Shown here in pieces: positions 20,400-32,415 of a stretch of DNA of 64,000 nucleotides. Positions within the stretch are counted from its first letter, which is position 1. The number at the start of each line of letters is the position of its first letter. A program made the position numbers and the translations under genes. The stretch spans positions 4,588,001-4,652,000 of the forward strand of contig JABRWF010000002.1 of the NCBI GenBank assembly GCA_018343915.1, written 5' to 3'. The DNA comes from Agroathelia rolfsii (taxonomy: Eukaryota; Basidiomycota; Agaricomycetes; Amylocorticiales; Amylocorticiaceae). Under the pieces are notes generated by a model. It saw nothing but the letters and a program-made list of their open reading frames with translations. It was not told the origin of the DNA and did no database searches.

Positions 20400-20800
20400 T
20401 TGAATCGAGTCTTGGCGGAAGTTCGTACTATACAAGGTCACAAAAGGAGTCCACTATCAGAGGCCCTAGCAGACAAAATTATAGTACCAAAAATTTAGTA
20501 TATTTTGCTTCTCGGGCTTTGACTGATGCGCGTCATGATAGAAGCTCCACGCTTTCGACAGGTTGTCGCAGACCGTGCCACTAAATTACAGATCGCATCC
20601 AATGCTTCTTTGACTGTTCTCACCACTCCTTTGAGGATTGGCCAAGTGACCTTTATTGCCTTCTCGGCCTTTCCGTCCTCAGACTTGTGAGACAATTTCG
20701 ATAGAGAGCTAAAAAAAATGACGGTTTCTTGGGCACTCTCGGATTATTGGCTGCCGTTAGACTTGATGCAGTTGGAGACCCTGCTGACAAAAACAAAAAC
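20400..20800 (-). pseudogene. NLR relic with large internal deletion, unit 1
   Basis: On the minus strand, 20695-20600 encodes MSHKSEDG...KVTWPILKGVVRTVKEALDAI, matching the N-terminal helical segment of the NLRs at 31394 and 45603. It is joined to a snippet resembling the sequence just after the NACHT P-loop (VCDNLSKA in another frame), then to sequence resembling the NLR 3' flank ('actatacaaggtcacaaaa', also at about 27750). Most of the NACHT and all of the WD40 part are missing. The same junctions occur in unit 5 (55830-56215). Confidence 0.65.
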
Positions 20801-20849
20801 CACTCCCATTCGAGATATTATCATCTTAGATCATGGTACAACACGAGCT

Positions 20850-21985
20850 GAATCACCCCACTCAAGCTCTATAGCCGCATGTTACCAGGCCACACACAAC
20901 CTAACCTTGCTCGTACGCCTCGACGATACAATGGCCCGAGAGCTCATGTATCTGCTAAAGATAGTATAAGACTTACCCGGCTCGGCCTATCTGTATTCAA
21001 GATCCTGGCTGCATCATGGGTCACCTTCCTTGCTCCATGCAAGCGCTTCGATCAGTCTCCAAGCACATCAAAAATATAAAATATCAAAGGTATCACTATT
21101 ACATTATTAGGCAATACTGTAATGTTGTACGCTGCCACGAACGGGAACCCGGTCATGCAATAGCACGCGTGGCAGTACTGGCAGAATGGTGAGCATATAC
21201 ATCGTCGTGCCCAGGATGCTAACAATTAAATTCGTAGGCATTTACCCAGTCCAAATCTGGAATAATCGGATTATGATGATACAGTCAAGCTTGCAGCGGC
21301 TGAGACGCAGTACAAATAGTGGAGTTATTGTCTCCTGGATCCAACTAACTCTTAGTGCAGGACGCGTCATGGGGGGTGGTGTAAAGATATCTCTGCTAGG
21401 ATCGTGGAGCGTAACGCTTTTGCTTTTTGCAGAGATCGAAGAGCAACTCTTCAGTCAGTAAGAAGTAAGACATACCAGTGGCCCCAATACACATCGCCGT
21501 ACTCATAAGTGTCGGCTCGCTCGCTCATGTTGCTCTGAAGCAATACCGTCCCACAGTCAATCGTGCTACGAGACTAGTCCCTGTCAGTCATCACGTCAGT
21601 TGAGTCTGAAACCACCGCATGTTTTCTGACGAGGTTGAAAGTCGCCAAGACGATTACGATAAAGACTGGGAGAAGCACGATTACGCCCGCGCTCAACTTC
21701 AACTACGGCACGGTGTCTCGTTTCGTCCGGCCTGGTTGGACCTCCTTACGAGCGGGGACATAGTGCTAACAGTGTAAGATGAGAATGCGATCCGTGGAGT
21801 TGATGATCTGGCGAGGCCTGGTGTGTCGAGTGTTGTCTGAACCGTGTGCGATTGTATCGCTGGCTACTGTGGGCGAGCTCATTAAGCTTGAAAAGGATGA
21901 TGATGGACATATGTGTAAGTTTACGCCCAAGTTGGCTAGTGTCAATTAGCTCGGAGGGGTGCCAGGCGTATCTGGGAGACTAAAT
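20850..21985 (+). pseudogene. Diaminopropionate ammonia-lyase-like pseudogene, copy 1
   Basis: Pieces in several frames match PLP-dependent fold-type-II lyases. RLGLSVFKILAASW (about 20973-21015) is the region with the PLP-binding Lys. TNGNPVM (about 21135) corresponds to the TDGNHG phosphate/PLP loop, and EIEEQLFSQ ends an exon at about 21460. Later parts include a PETTACFLTRLKVAK-like segment and a terminal block ending 'gccaggcgtatctggga'. Stops and frame changes show that it is dead. Diaminopropionate ammonia-lyase cleaves 2,3-diaminopropionate to pyruvate and ammonia; substrate identity here is only inferred from the family. Confidence 0.6.
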
Positions 21986-22089
21986 AAATGAATAAATGCA
22001 AATTATATCCTGATGATTTTGCAAAAAATTCGATTATCTGGAACGCAAGCTATTATTATGAAAGCTATTTCAGACAAATTGACCTAGTC

Positions 22090-23310
22090 GTTCACATCAA
22101 TATAAACTTCAACCTGCGCTCCTTGGAAGGATGAAAATCGGGGGAACGCCTTCTTAAACCTTGGCCTCTGTGATGTTCGAGTTGCCCACAGCTACTTTCT
22201 CCACCTTCAAATGGCTGACAAGAATCAACTCCCGAGTAGCACCACAAACTTTATTCCAGAGAGTTTTATTGTCTCCGAAAGCAGTACATCCCTCCTTTAG
22301 ATTGTAAAAGAGCTATTCCATTTTCTTCTTCAACCACGTGTTTCTGAGAAATAAAAAGATATAGACATGGCTACATCAGGGCAAGGGGAGAGGATTCCGT
22401 CTAAACCACGCATCTTGATAGCAACATCCTAAGCAAATGCATACACTCTACGATCTCATCACTTCGCCTGCTCGCAAATGACTTGCAAACAATCTAAAGA
22501 GTTACAAAAGCAAAATTGTCTATAGCCTTCATAGGGGCAGCCGGATCTGCCCGCTGTGCCAAAACCTTTGAGTAAGCGAGTGGTACCTACAACGCGGTCA
22601 AACTCGTATCTCGGGTCGTAGACTCGTAGTCAGCCTCCAGCGAGAGTGATCCAGAGGGCGTTGTGAGACGTCTTCCAGTGGACTTTGCAAGTACTGGCGA
22701 TGGCATCTCTCCTCGCCCTCTTGTGCAGCCCCCTAGAGCCGTTGGGGAGGTCAGGCCGGCGCTGCGACGGCAAGAGAAGCAGTGTGAAGACAGGTGGAGA
22801 GGTGCTGCCGGTGCAGCTGACAGGCTTGGCTTCGCTACCCCGGCAGGCACCACTCGAGCTGCAGCCGAGAAGGCATGGTGCGTCGAGAAGGTATCTCGGC
22901 ATCCCTCCTCCCTCCCCCCTAACTGCCTGCGCCAGTGTACCCATTAGAGGAGGTGGATGGGTCGAGCACAGCTCAACACTGACTGTTTGTGCTATGCTCC
23001 TAGCTGTCAGAGAACAAGATGCAAACCGTCCAATAGCTGAGCTGTGGGGGCAAACTCCGCGGAGCAGAGTCTGGAGCCTGACGCTTCCAGCCTGTCCTCC
23101 CAACGCCGAATTCTCAACCTCGCAAGGTCGGAATCGGACTCGGCAACACGGATGCTTATGTCCAAGGAGGAGTCCTCCGACCCGGCCTTGAATTCATTCA
23201 CGTTCTTGCCTTTTGGTTTAGACATGGACTTGCAGGATATTGAGCAGCTCTTCATCACCGTCCTGTGTACGCACATGGTCTTGCTTCCTGGGTTTGGACG
23301 GTGTTGAGTG
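22090..23310 (-). pseudogene. Unrecognised relic X, copy 1
   Basis: The minus-strand pieces recur in four units with the same order. An N-terminal part begins near 23274 (MCVHRTVMKSCSISCKSMS). A middle part reads SGSLSLEADYESTTRDTS, and later parts align with 57470-58650, 46880-47740 and 36240-37112. Frameshifts and stops are frequent. I do not recognise the family. The better preserved stretches, especially in copies 3 and 4, look helical and charged. Confidence 0.4.
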
Positions 23311-23329
23311 AAAGGCATGTATGATTTGA

Positions 23330-23840
23330 CAAGACCTGGGGTGCAATACGATTGCATGCTTCAAATGAAGATCGAGGTCGTCGCGTCTGGTTTGTTGATA
23401 AAATCTGATCTTGTTGATAAGACTTGGCTTCCGAACAGCGCTGAGAACTTGGTTCTGGCAACACTTGTCAAAGGCAGGACCAGAGCTGATAGATTTCTCC
23501 TTGAGGTTGTCTGAGCACCCGAGCCTATAGGACTTGTCTTTGCTTCCTAGTTCAATGGCTCGAATTACAAGACTGCGCCGGCTATCCCATCTTTACCTTG
23601 TTGCTTGATCCAAAATTCTGACATGACATTGGCGTTGTCGGTGGTCAATATACCAGTGGCTCTCTGGAACATGCCACAGAAGAGACACTCACTTCTATGT
23701 CATGCGTGAGAAAAGGTACGAAAATGCTACATTCAAGTCAACCGGGATTAGGCTGATAGTACTAATACTATAAAACTTGGATCTCACAAACCCAACAAGA
23801 TCCTCTTTCGCATCGACAAGTTTACAAGCAACAACAAGAG
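23330..23840 (-). pseudogene. Unrecognised relic Y, copy 1
   Basis: The minus-strand reading includes LVVACKLVDAKEDLVGFVRS and, lower down, a 'CFRNQV'-like region shared with copies at 34290, 38060, 50290 and 58770. It abuts the truncated Cyc8-like copy B head to head. It could be an upstream exon set of relic X. The family is not recognised. Confidence 0.4.
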
Positions 23841-26800
23841 TGCGCCGAGTCGCTGGTTGCATTCGAGCACTTTCTGTGCAGTTCATTCAACCCCTTTGCA
23901 AACGCTGATGTCTACTTCTACATCGTCTATGTGTACAAGCAGCAGAAGGACGCAAGTCTGTAAGTATTCCAGGCACTTATGTACATGATCCATCACGTCA
24001 ACAAAAGCAAGCATACGAGCAAATCGCAGCTCAGAAACCCAGTGTTGTAGCGCCTTGAGGATGGGCTGGCTCTCCAGGACCCGAAGACTGCGACCTAATA
24101 TTTGACCAAGAACTTGGGAGAAGGTTCGTCAACATGCAATATATTACTTGTTCAATTTTAATGGTTGCCTCCATATTTGATTCTCAAAGCTGGTGCCTCT
24201 TGTGCCGTATCTACATGGCCGACCAAAAGTACAACAAGGTTTACGAGGCTTATCAACAGGCCGTCCATCGCGATGATCGCAATCCCACGTATTGGCATGC
24301 TCTATCTCCAAGTCGACCAGCTATAAGACATACTGGATACCTACTCGCTTGGCATGCGCATCAATCTATATATCTCAGAGGTCTGGCACGAGTTCGGCAT
24401 TCCCTATGAAAGCTGTTACAGCCAAATCTCGGACGCCATCGATGCCTATGCGCGTGCTAGCGAGCTCGACCCCATGAACAAGGTCATCACATAGCGTCTC
24501 GAGTTACGGAGGAATGCTCAGGCGATGGGCAGCCAGCTTCTAGCCGCGCCTGGCCCACAGGATGCCCATCCCACCGCGTACGCCAACGCCGTCGTACCTC
24601 CCAACGGTATTTCGGGCCTACCTCTCTTGCTGGCATCGGCTGGCAGCACCACACGGCCATAGTCCCGCAACGACTCGCGTGACGTCGACAACGGCGCACC
24701 ACTCTCGCACGCTTCCCTCAATGGCCGCGCCTCACCTCCTCCCCGCTACTGCGCCGCGCTGCCACCCATCAACGTCGACGACAGTAGGCGCGTCTCCACG
24801 CACCCGCCCTTGGCGCCCATGGAAGTTGACCGCCCAGCGAGCCACCGCGAGGGTTCGATGCGGATGCACGTCCACCACTCGCCAATCTCACCCCACGAGG
24901 CTCCACGCGGCATGGCGGCCGATCCCTACATGCAACGCCCTCTCAAAAGACAGGCATCGATGTCTGCCTCACCCCAGATGCAGGGCGTACATGAGCTGAT
25001 CTCGGCACCGTCGCCGAAGCAGTATCCGCGCTACAGCTCTGGCCGCCGCTCGCCCGTGTCAACGACGCCCTCAATGCATCACCACCATCGTCGCTCGTCT
25101 CCGCCGCCGCCCCCGCGTGGGTATCAGGAGCTGGCTAGCAACCGCGATATGGCATGGGAGCGCCCAAGTGAGCGTCATCACCCGATGGAGGAAGACGGCC
25201 GACGGGCCGGTGGTGCTCATGAGACCTCGTTGCCGCCTCCGCCACCGCTCAACCAGCGTTCGAGGGACGTATCCCCTGTTTCCTCGCACGGTGGAGGGCG
25301 GGTGTCAGCAGCGCAATGGAGCCCGTATGGTCCTGGTGCACCGCAGCCACTGCATCACGAGCGTTCGTCGAGGTATGACCCCCTGCACGACGGCGCTCCT
25401 GGTGGTGGGTATTCGAGCCACCGCAGCCAACATCGCGATCGGTCGAGTGACAGTAGGCATGGGTCGTATGCGAGGTCTCCTGAGGTGGTGCCGCGTCATG
25501 TTCTGCCCTCGCTCTCTGCGCACGGACGTGGTATGAGCCCAGGTCCACAGGAGAGAGTGCACCCATCCCGGCGGTCGACGGGGCAGCAGCATAAGGAGAA
25601 CGTGATGATTCCTAGCATGCCCTCCCCAGCACCGGCATCCTCGAAGCCGTCGAAACTGAGTTCATCTTCATCCTCGTTGTTCCGCGGCGAACCTCCAGCA
25701 TCGTTGTCGAATGGCCGACAGACACCTAAGGCTCCACCTGCGCTCAACGCACCTCCTCTCTCAAGGTATCCGACATCGCTCCTGGAAGTAGCAGGTCACG
25801 CTCGTATTCGCATCGGCCGCAGTCAGCTACGCAGCCGTCGCCGGCGCACCCGCGGCCCTCACCAGTGCGCGCCGTCGACGAGGACTACGACGGCGTGGCG
25901 GAGGTGTTGATGGACCTCGCTGCCCACCCTGTGCGCTCGCCCCCTAATGACGTCCTGCCCCCACCGCCATCTGCGTCTGCATCAAAGCCCAAGTCTCGCG
26001 TGCGCTCGATGGACTCGCCATCGCGGTATCCGCGCGGCTCGGTATTGTCTAACGGCGGCAGACACTCTCCGCAAGGCATCAAGCGCCCCCGCAGCCCGGC
26101 ATCTGACAGCACGACGGACAGCAAGCGCTCGCGGATCGACCGCAACGTCTCCTGAACCCACGTCGACGGCGCCATCGAGCAGTGGTGGCAGGCCGGGACG
26201 ATCGAGCAGGCCGTCGCCGATCCCGTTCAGGACGCAGCCGAGCGCGAACTCGCTCTCTCCGCCTCAGTCGAAGATGCCGGTGCCGCCGCCGCCGCCACCA
26301 CCACCGACCAGCCGGGCGATGCAGCTGTCGTTGCCTTCCGTGTTGCCGCCTCATCCGTGCCCGGTGGGTAATGCTGGTAGTAAAAACAACAATAGCAACA
26401 ACAGTAACAACGTGATGGCTCTTCCGCCGATTGCCACCCTTCCTGCCTCTCCAGACCCTTCTGATGATCAAGGAAATTTAAATAACCGTATGCACATTGA
26501 CGAGCATATATCTGACTCTTGTAACTCTCGCAACGGCAACGGTAACAACGGTGGGGAGAGCGGCTTGCACAGTCACAGTGCAAGCGGCAGCCGCCCGCGC
26601 CGCCCGAGAGCCACGTACTCGCCCACGGAATCGCGACCGTAACGGGCCTGCGAGCAGTGACAGGGAGTGTGAGCATGAGTGCAGCAGCATCATGTCGCCT
26701 CGTGAGCGGGAGAGGCCCAATGGAGCTTCTGCATCGGTGGCGGCGATCCAGCGCTCGCAGTCGAGGCCGAGCTCAGGGCCGGGCACACCACAGACGATGG

Positions 26801-26886
26801 TGATGAGCACGCCGAGCCCGGGTGGGAGCAGCAACAACGGTGGTAATGGTGGGCAGACGCTTCCCAAGGTCGAGGCGTCGGCGTGA
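23841..26886 (+). pseudogene. CYC8: Cyc8/Ssn6-like pseudogene, copy B
   Basis: The copy starts within the TPR region (ESLVAFEHFLCSSFNPFANA near 23846) and contains YKQQKD, MADQKYNKVYEAYQQAVHRD (24214-24273) and later TPR pieces. The tail keeps long open frames: 24810-25910 (366 codons, rich in Ser, Pro, His and Arg) and 25865-26155 (SPSRYPRGSVLSNGGRHSPQ, SKRSRIDRN). It ends with SSGPGTPQTMVMSTPSPGGS and EASA at 26884-26886. Frame changes between these blocks, and the missing N-terminal TPRs, mark it as a pseudogene. It faces the NLR gene at 27955-31394. Confidence 0.8.
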
Positions 26887-27954
26887 AGAATGAAGAAAAG
26901 ATGATGTGGGGCGGTGTATGTGTATTTCTTTTTTTTTTTACTGGAGGGAGGTCTGCATTCTGTAGTGATGGGCGTTCTTGAATTCGAAATCCTTCTTGCG
27001 TTTGTCGTGTATGTGTTCTTGTTCTTCATTTCTCCTCGATTTCTCCCCTCTTCATCGCGTCTTCATGACATGTCTATATCGCATATATACTCGAGCATTT
27101 TCTATCTCCTTTTTCTTCACTTCCACCTTCTCTTTCATTCTCCTGTTCACGGTTATCCAAGTGAATTGGTACTCTACTCTCACATGCGATGATTCTTTCT
27201 CTCCCTTTCTTTTTTTACTATAGCTAAGCTATTCTTTTTCACATCTCTCACTTGTTTCCTTCTTCTCTTCCTTATATTCATGTACATGATGATGAATAGT
27301 ACTGTTCTTGCTCTCAATCAAATGCACTTTTTTTTCTATGACAAATTTGACCGATCATGAAAATTCGATGGGGATTATTGACTGGGCTACATTTTCGTAA
27401 CCTCCATTATTCTAAGGCCTTGGCCTGTTTATATCGTAGTATTCAATGCTCTGTCGCTTCAATCTCTAATTCCATTTTGCCGTCGCAGCACCGTGAAAAG
27501 TTAAGATCAGAAAAATATGGGAAAAACATCGACGCAAATTTGTGATATTTACATCAAATGAATCAGGAAAAAATACTGCAAATACTTAACATACAAATCA
27601 TCAAACTGAAAACGTATTGTGGCGGGGCATGGAGAGACAACTAACAGAAGAACGTAAATCAAAGGGAGGTTTTCGATATATCAAATGGCGATTTTTAAAA
27701 AGATAAAGACAAACACAAGCATAATGAAAACGCGAGTAATACTATACAAGGTCACAAAAAGAATCCGCACTAGACGACGATTGGGTTACTCATGAGTAAA
27801 ATGTGCGGTGGCTTCCGAACTGAAAAGATTATCAAATGTCAAAGCAACGTTTATAGCTTGATTGCTTTAAGTTCTACAATAATCCACACCATTGACTGAA
27901 TAGAAAATCAGCGGAGAAATGGAGTTAGTCATATAAAGAAAACAAAATGATACC
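26887..27954. other. Spacer between convergent Cyc8-like copy B and NLR B
   Basis: About 1 kb of non-coding sequence holds 3' flanks of both genes. It is conserved at 41186-42186 and 62122-63205. It includes a polypyrimidine zone, an ATAGCTAAGCTAT palindrome at 27220-27232 and AT-rich stretches. No supported gene. Confidence 0.55.
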
Positions 27955-30900
27955 TTAAGAACATTCCAATTCGTTAGCAGATAACATCTGATTACAACTT
28001 TCCCAATCCTCTCCATACGCAAAATTTGATAGATCAAGGTGTAGGCGAGTTTGGTTGATAATAAGGGTAGCCCGGTGCATATAAAGCGAAGAGCGCATGT
28101 CTTGTGGGATCCAGATGAATAACTCGCCGTTAGGACCTTTAATCCAGCCATCATATGTATTAAAAGAGAAAAGATCACGGAGATCTGAGACTTGGGGAGG
28201 AGGATTAAATGATGGAACTTTTAAAAGTTGGAATGGCGCGAAAGGATGTGGTTTCAGACGCAAGGAATAAGGCAAAGCAACCGAGCTCGGGCTAGAATTG
28301 GTGTCATCGACTGGATTAGTGCTGAGCGGTATAGAAGGATGATTAGTACATGCATCCAATACTTGCACCGTGTTGTCATCAGATCCAGAGACGATGCGAT
28401 TGCCGTCAGGTGAATATGCCACAGAATTGACGGAACTGGTGTGTCCTTGAAGCGGCGGCATGGCGGGCTGACCGGTGTGAGCATCCCATACTCGCACCGT
28501 GTAGTCATTAGATCCAGATATGATACGATTGCCGTCAGGTGAATATGCCACAGAATTTACATAACTAGTATGGTTTGATAGGCAAAGTTCCCATGTTTTT
28601 GATCTATTTGTTCCTACGTAATTTATTTCACCAATCCCCTTGTATCGCGATCGAAATTTCTCTTTAATCATCGATCCATCCCTGCAAAATGCAAGCAGAG
28701 AGTTAAATATGCGGCACGCTCTGTGAGATCGCTCCTTTAGACTCGTGTGCAAAGTGAATTGCGTCGTCTATGAATCGGATCAAGTTTGGCATCACCTGTT
28801 AATTTTTTTTCTTACGGTTTAGCTATAAATCCACCATGTTTGTCTGATTTATTTACCTTCACGAATGACAGCAATGTTTGTAGCATATCACGAATCGCAT
28901 CTGTCTGTCCGGCAAGACTTACGGCTTCGAGCCAGTAAAGGAATTTCGGTACTAGTGTTTCTTCGATCCAAGTGACGATAGCCGCCGATTGTTCTGGTGA
29001 ACTATCCTGTATTACATGATCTGACCATCGCCCAGCAGCGTATAATAAGTGTTGAGGCAGTGACAGCCCCTGATCTTTGTTACTTAAGAATGATGAACGA
29101 GCTTGAGCGATATTGAAACGGAGATTCGCGGCCAAGACTTCGAAGCAGCGTTGCAAGAGTGAGAAGTGTGCCTCGTTCTTAGAGATAAAATGTCTCCTGG
29201 ACCGATTTTTGTCAATCAGGTAGTCGCCGAGCGAGGCATGAAGCGTCGTTACTTCCCCGTCATCTGATAATGGCACTAGAATTAAGGAATGAAGCTGGTC
29301 TACCGCACTCTGAAGCCGCCTGATATCTGTCCCTATGAAAGCCGCTAATGCTAAGAGCGAAAATGTTTCTCGTGCATAGATTAGGACGGTCAAGCATTTG
29401 CGAATGGTCGCAATTATGTGCGAGGCGACATTTTTCGGTCCGTTGCCTGGTCCAAAATGAGCATGTACATCTCGTCCATCTTCGTTGCTAACGGCTGGTC
29501 ATCACGACCCGCTGCTTCGATTACTCTGTTTAGGCTGTCGTAAGGATCACGTTGTATATAATTGCAAGCGGTAAAGGCGTAGATGAATAGTTTATCTGCA
29601 CGGATTACGAGCCTTTCAGTCTCCTCCTCGAGCGGCCATTCCGCCGGAAGCTTGTGTTTAGGGTCCTTTTTTATCCTTTCAAGGCGATCCATGACGTATA
29701 GACGTATGTCAGCTCGCACGAAGCTTTCTTCGATGTTCTGAAGATGGAATGTGGCATGCTCTGAAGCATGAGATAGGTCAATAAACCGCGATCGAATGTG
29801 ACTTTCTGGTCGGCCCGTGACAAAGAACTTCAATGGCATGTCTGCCTTCGTTGTCTGCTTAAGTATTGCCTGTAGCAGTTCCGCTGTGTCATCCACTCGT
29901 GATCCTTCATCAAGGGCATCAATAACGACGACTAGTGGCTTTAGAAAATACGATTGTTGACAGGGTTTGATGATGAGTTCCTCTAGCTGCCTCTCAACCG
30001 TAGCATCCACGATGTCCAAGCCCTTCTTGAGACGCTCCACTAGCTTTGCCTTATAGCTCTTGTTGAGGAGAGCGAGTTGCCACGCCAGCGTAGGTATTAT
30101 CCGTTGTATATCCTGCTCCCCTGCGGTTGCGCGTCGTGAACAAAAGAAGCTCCCGCCGAGCAAGCGACCGGGAGACGCTTTCAAAAGATTGTCGCAGATC
30201 GTGCGTGCGATGGCCGACTTGCCCGTCCCAGCCATGCCGCTAAGCCAGTATACTCGCGGACCCGAGCTGTCGGTGCACCAGCCCATGATTGAGGCGATTA
30301 CAGAGCATCGCGTACCGTACAGACACAAGTCGCCTCGCTGCGAGATATAGTTGGCTGCCTTTACATGATTCAACTGCGCGAGGAAAGCGCTGTCCTCTAA
30401 GATTAACCTTTTAGCCATGTTGATAAAATCGTGGTGTAAAATAACTTACCTAAGCTATCAAGTTTCTATCAAGGGGAAGTGAGTCCCTATTCATCTAAGA
30501 CTATGAAGGGCACGTCGTACCTCATCCATTTTGTTCAACTTGGCCTCGGTTTCAAGATTAGTATCAAGCTTCATGAATGTCAGATACTGTCGTAACATTC
30601 ATCAACCAAGAGATACTCACTGCAAATAGGTCAATAGCCCATGTTAGCGACCGTAGGAGTTCTGTCACGTTTTTACTATCTTCAGGCGCAGTGAAAACCC
30701 TTCTAAAGCGCGAACGTGATGTTTGTGCTTCGATAGATTTTGTCACTGATCCTATCCATCTGTCCGAACGCAGCTTTCCAGTCAGCAGAATGGTTTACGA
30801 GACGGATCAGGATCCTGTTTACCCCGAAAGTGAATGTAGACGTTCTTCGGCATGTCCTTCCAGTGGTCTCGTTGGATCTTGATGACGTTTTGCAACTAGC

Positions 30901-31394
30901 TGTAGCGCCGCCAGCTTTTGCGTTATATCAGAAAGATCATCTTGCACATCTGCTGTCATCTGAAAAAAAAAATCAGCCGACTGGTAGAACATCTACCGAA
31001 TCTCACAACCGCTTGCCTCGCACTGCTCCAAAACTTCAAGCAATCCCGCCAAGGCAATCTTGAGAGGCGGAATCCCATCCGACGCCTCCTTGACTGTTTT
31101 TAGTACTCTTTTCAAGATTGGCCAAGTTACTTTTGCTGTATTCGCCAATAACCCATCCTCAGACTCTTGATGTAGTGGTGATAGTGCACTAGAGAAGGGC
31201 AGCCTCTGGGATGCATTCGGATCGCTGGCCATCTTCACGTCCGACATAGCCGGCAGTAGTTGTCCTGTATCTTCATGTTCGCTTTCAGCGGTTGCAAGGT
31301 CGGCCGTTGACGGGTTTGGAGTTCTCTGACGCTTTGACCTGTCGGGTCTTAACCAACGAGGAGGTGAAATATGTCGACATTTCTTGCCAGACAT
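27955..31394 (-). pseudogene. NACHT-WD40 NLR gene, copy B, recently broken
   Basis: The N-terminal exon (31394 to about 30993) has a helical segment with VTWPILKRVLKTVKEASDGI. A further exon starts near 30958 (MTADVQDDLSDITQKLAALQ). The NACHT frame (30418-29414) has Walker A GMAGTGKSA at residues 61-69 and Walker B LVVVIDALDE at 162-171. A 1-bp shift in an A-run near 29438 moves the reading to 29393-28812, which contains LLYAAGRWSDHVIQ. After an intron, the WD40 part (28752-27955) has two clear repeats (VNSVAYSPDGNRI, TVRVWDAHTGQPAMPPLQGH) and a conserved C-terminal region. A TAA and 2-bp deletion near 28707 add damage. Such NLRs act in non-self recognition and cell death in fungi. Confidence 0.85.
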
Positions 31395-32390
31395 TTTCAG
31401 ACAGCGAAGACTTGAAAGTTGGTGAGGAATGTGGAGGGCTGAGATTACCGCTTTCTGAGTAGAGGTATAAATATGTAGCTTCCAAGTCCATAAATTGCGA
31501 TTCGTAGATGCTTTTCATCATTTGGTATTGTTGTATTAATACGCATAAGCGCCATCAGCATGCGCCAAACACGCTTATGATTGAGAAAACACTGGATTTG
31601 ATCCAAGCTGTGCAGAGTACAAGAACATCACGAGAGGCGCCGTTCCAACCATTCAATAGACCCTTAACATGCATGATGTGCAAGGCAATGTGCCTGTGGA
31701 GTGAGCATATAATTATAATGGCTCAAACCATCAGATTTGAAATTCATTTATCATCGTAAAGTTCGAGTTCTAGACAGCTGTTTTTAAGTTTATTGCATAG
31801 AGATTGGTTGAGGCCGACCCGAGGCGAACTGCAACCAACACTCGGAAGTAAACAATTTCTTGAGCTATTCTTCGTCGATGAACTGGATTCGGATCTCTAG
31901 GTGTCCCTCTCTCAGGCTTTCTAGCAGCAAAACTCACTCTCTTGTCAAAAAAAATTGATGATGATGGACATGCAATATGGCCGCAATGCAACTTACATGC
32001 ATGTACGCACTGGGATACATACACTGGCACGCCGTTAGCACAGCACATACCTCGCCTGATTCACCGTCATATTGATAGGTACTTTACGCCAAGGAGGCAC
32101 GATATCAGTGCGCCAGCCGTATGTATTTTCTGTGGCCCACTAGAAGCTGCTCTTTCTCCTTCTTTCCACAGCTGCCAGCACCAACCGCTCTCGCTCGTTT
32201 GATTTCATCCCCCCCCCCTCCGCGCTCCTTTCATCCCAGTCTCCTCCAGTTCTTATTTGTACCCTTGATTATACATTTCCAGATAATAATACTAATTTGT
32301 GTCACTACATACCCATGGATTTGCTTCTTTTATTTCTGTTAATTACCTTGCCAACTCCTGCTATTGCATGTACCCTCTATCTATCATTGA
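31395..32390. other. Intergenic stretch, no supported gene
   Basis: This is upstream of the NLR B start. It holds a pyrimidine-rich zone with a run of Cs near 32207 and several short, unconvincing open frames. It is not present in the other units as far as I can see. Confidence 0.4.
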
Positions 32391-32415
32391 ATATCATATC
32401 CATACAAGTTTTTGC

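Noticed and set aside
22685..23191. 168-codon plus-strand open frame
   Set aside because: It is antisense to relic X, is not preserved at 58150-58650, and its composition looks random.
24810..25910. 366-codon frame as an intact gene
   Set aside because: It is only the middle of the Cyc8-like tail; the adjoining TPR and C-terminal parts lie in other frames, and no start context or signal supports a separate protein.
26079..26471. Arg-rich minus-strand frame (also 26478-27029 and 26227-26676)
   Set aside because: These are shadows of the low-complexity Ser/Pro-rich Cyc8-like tail; the plus-strand reading matches other copies.
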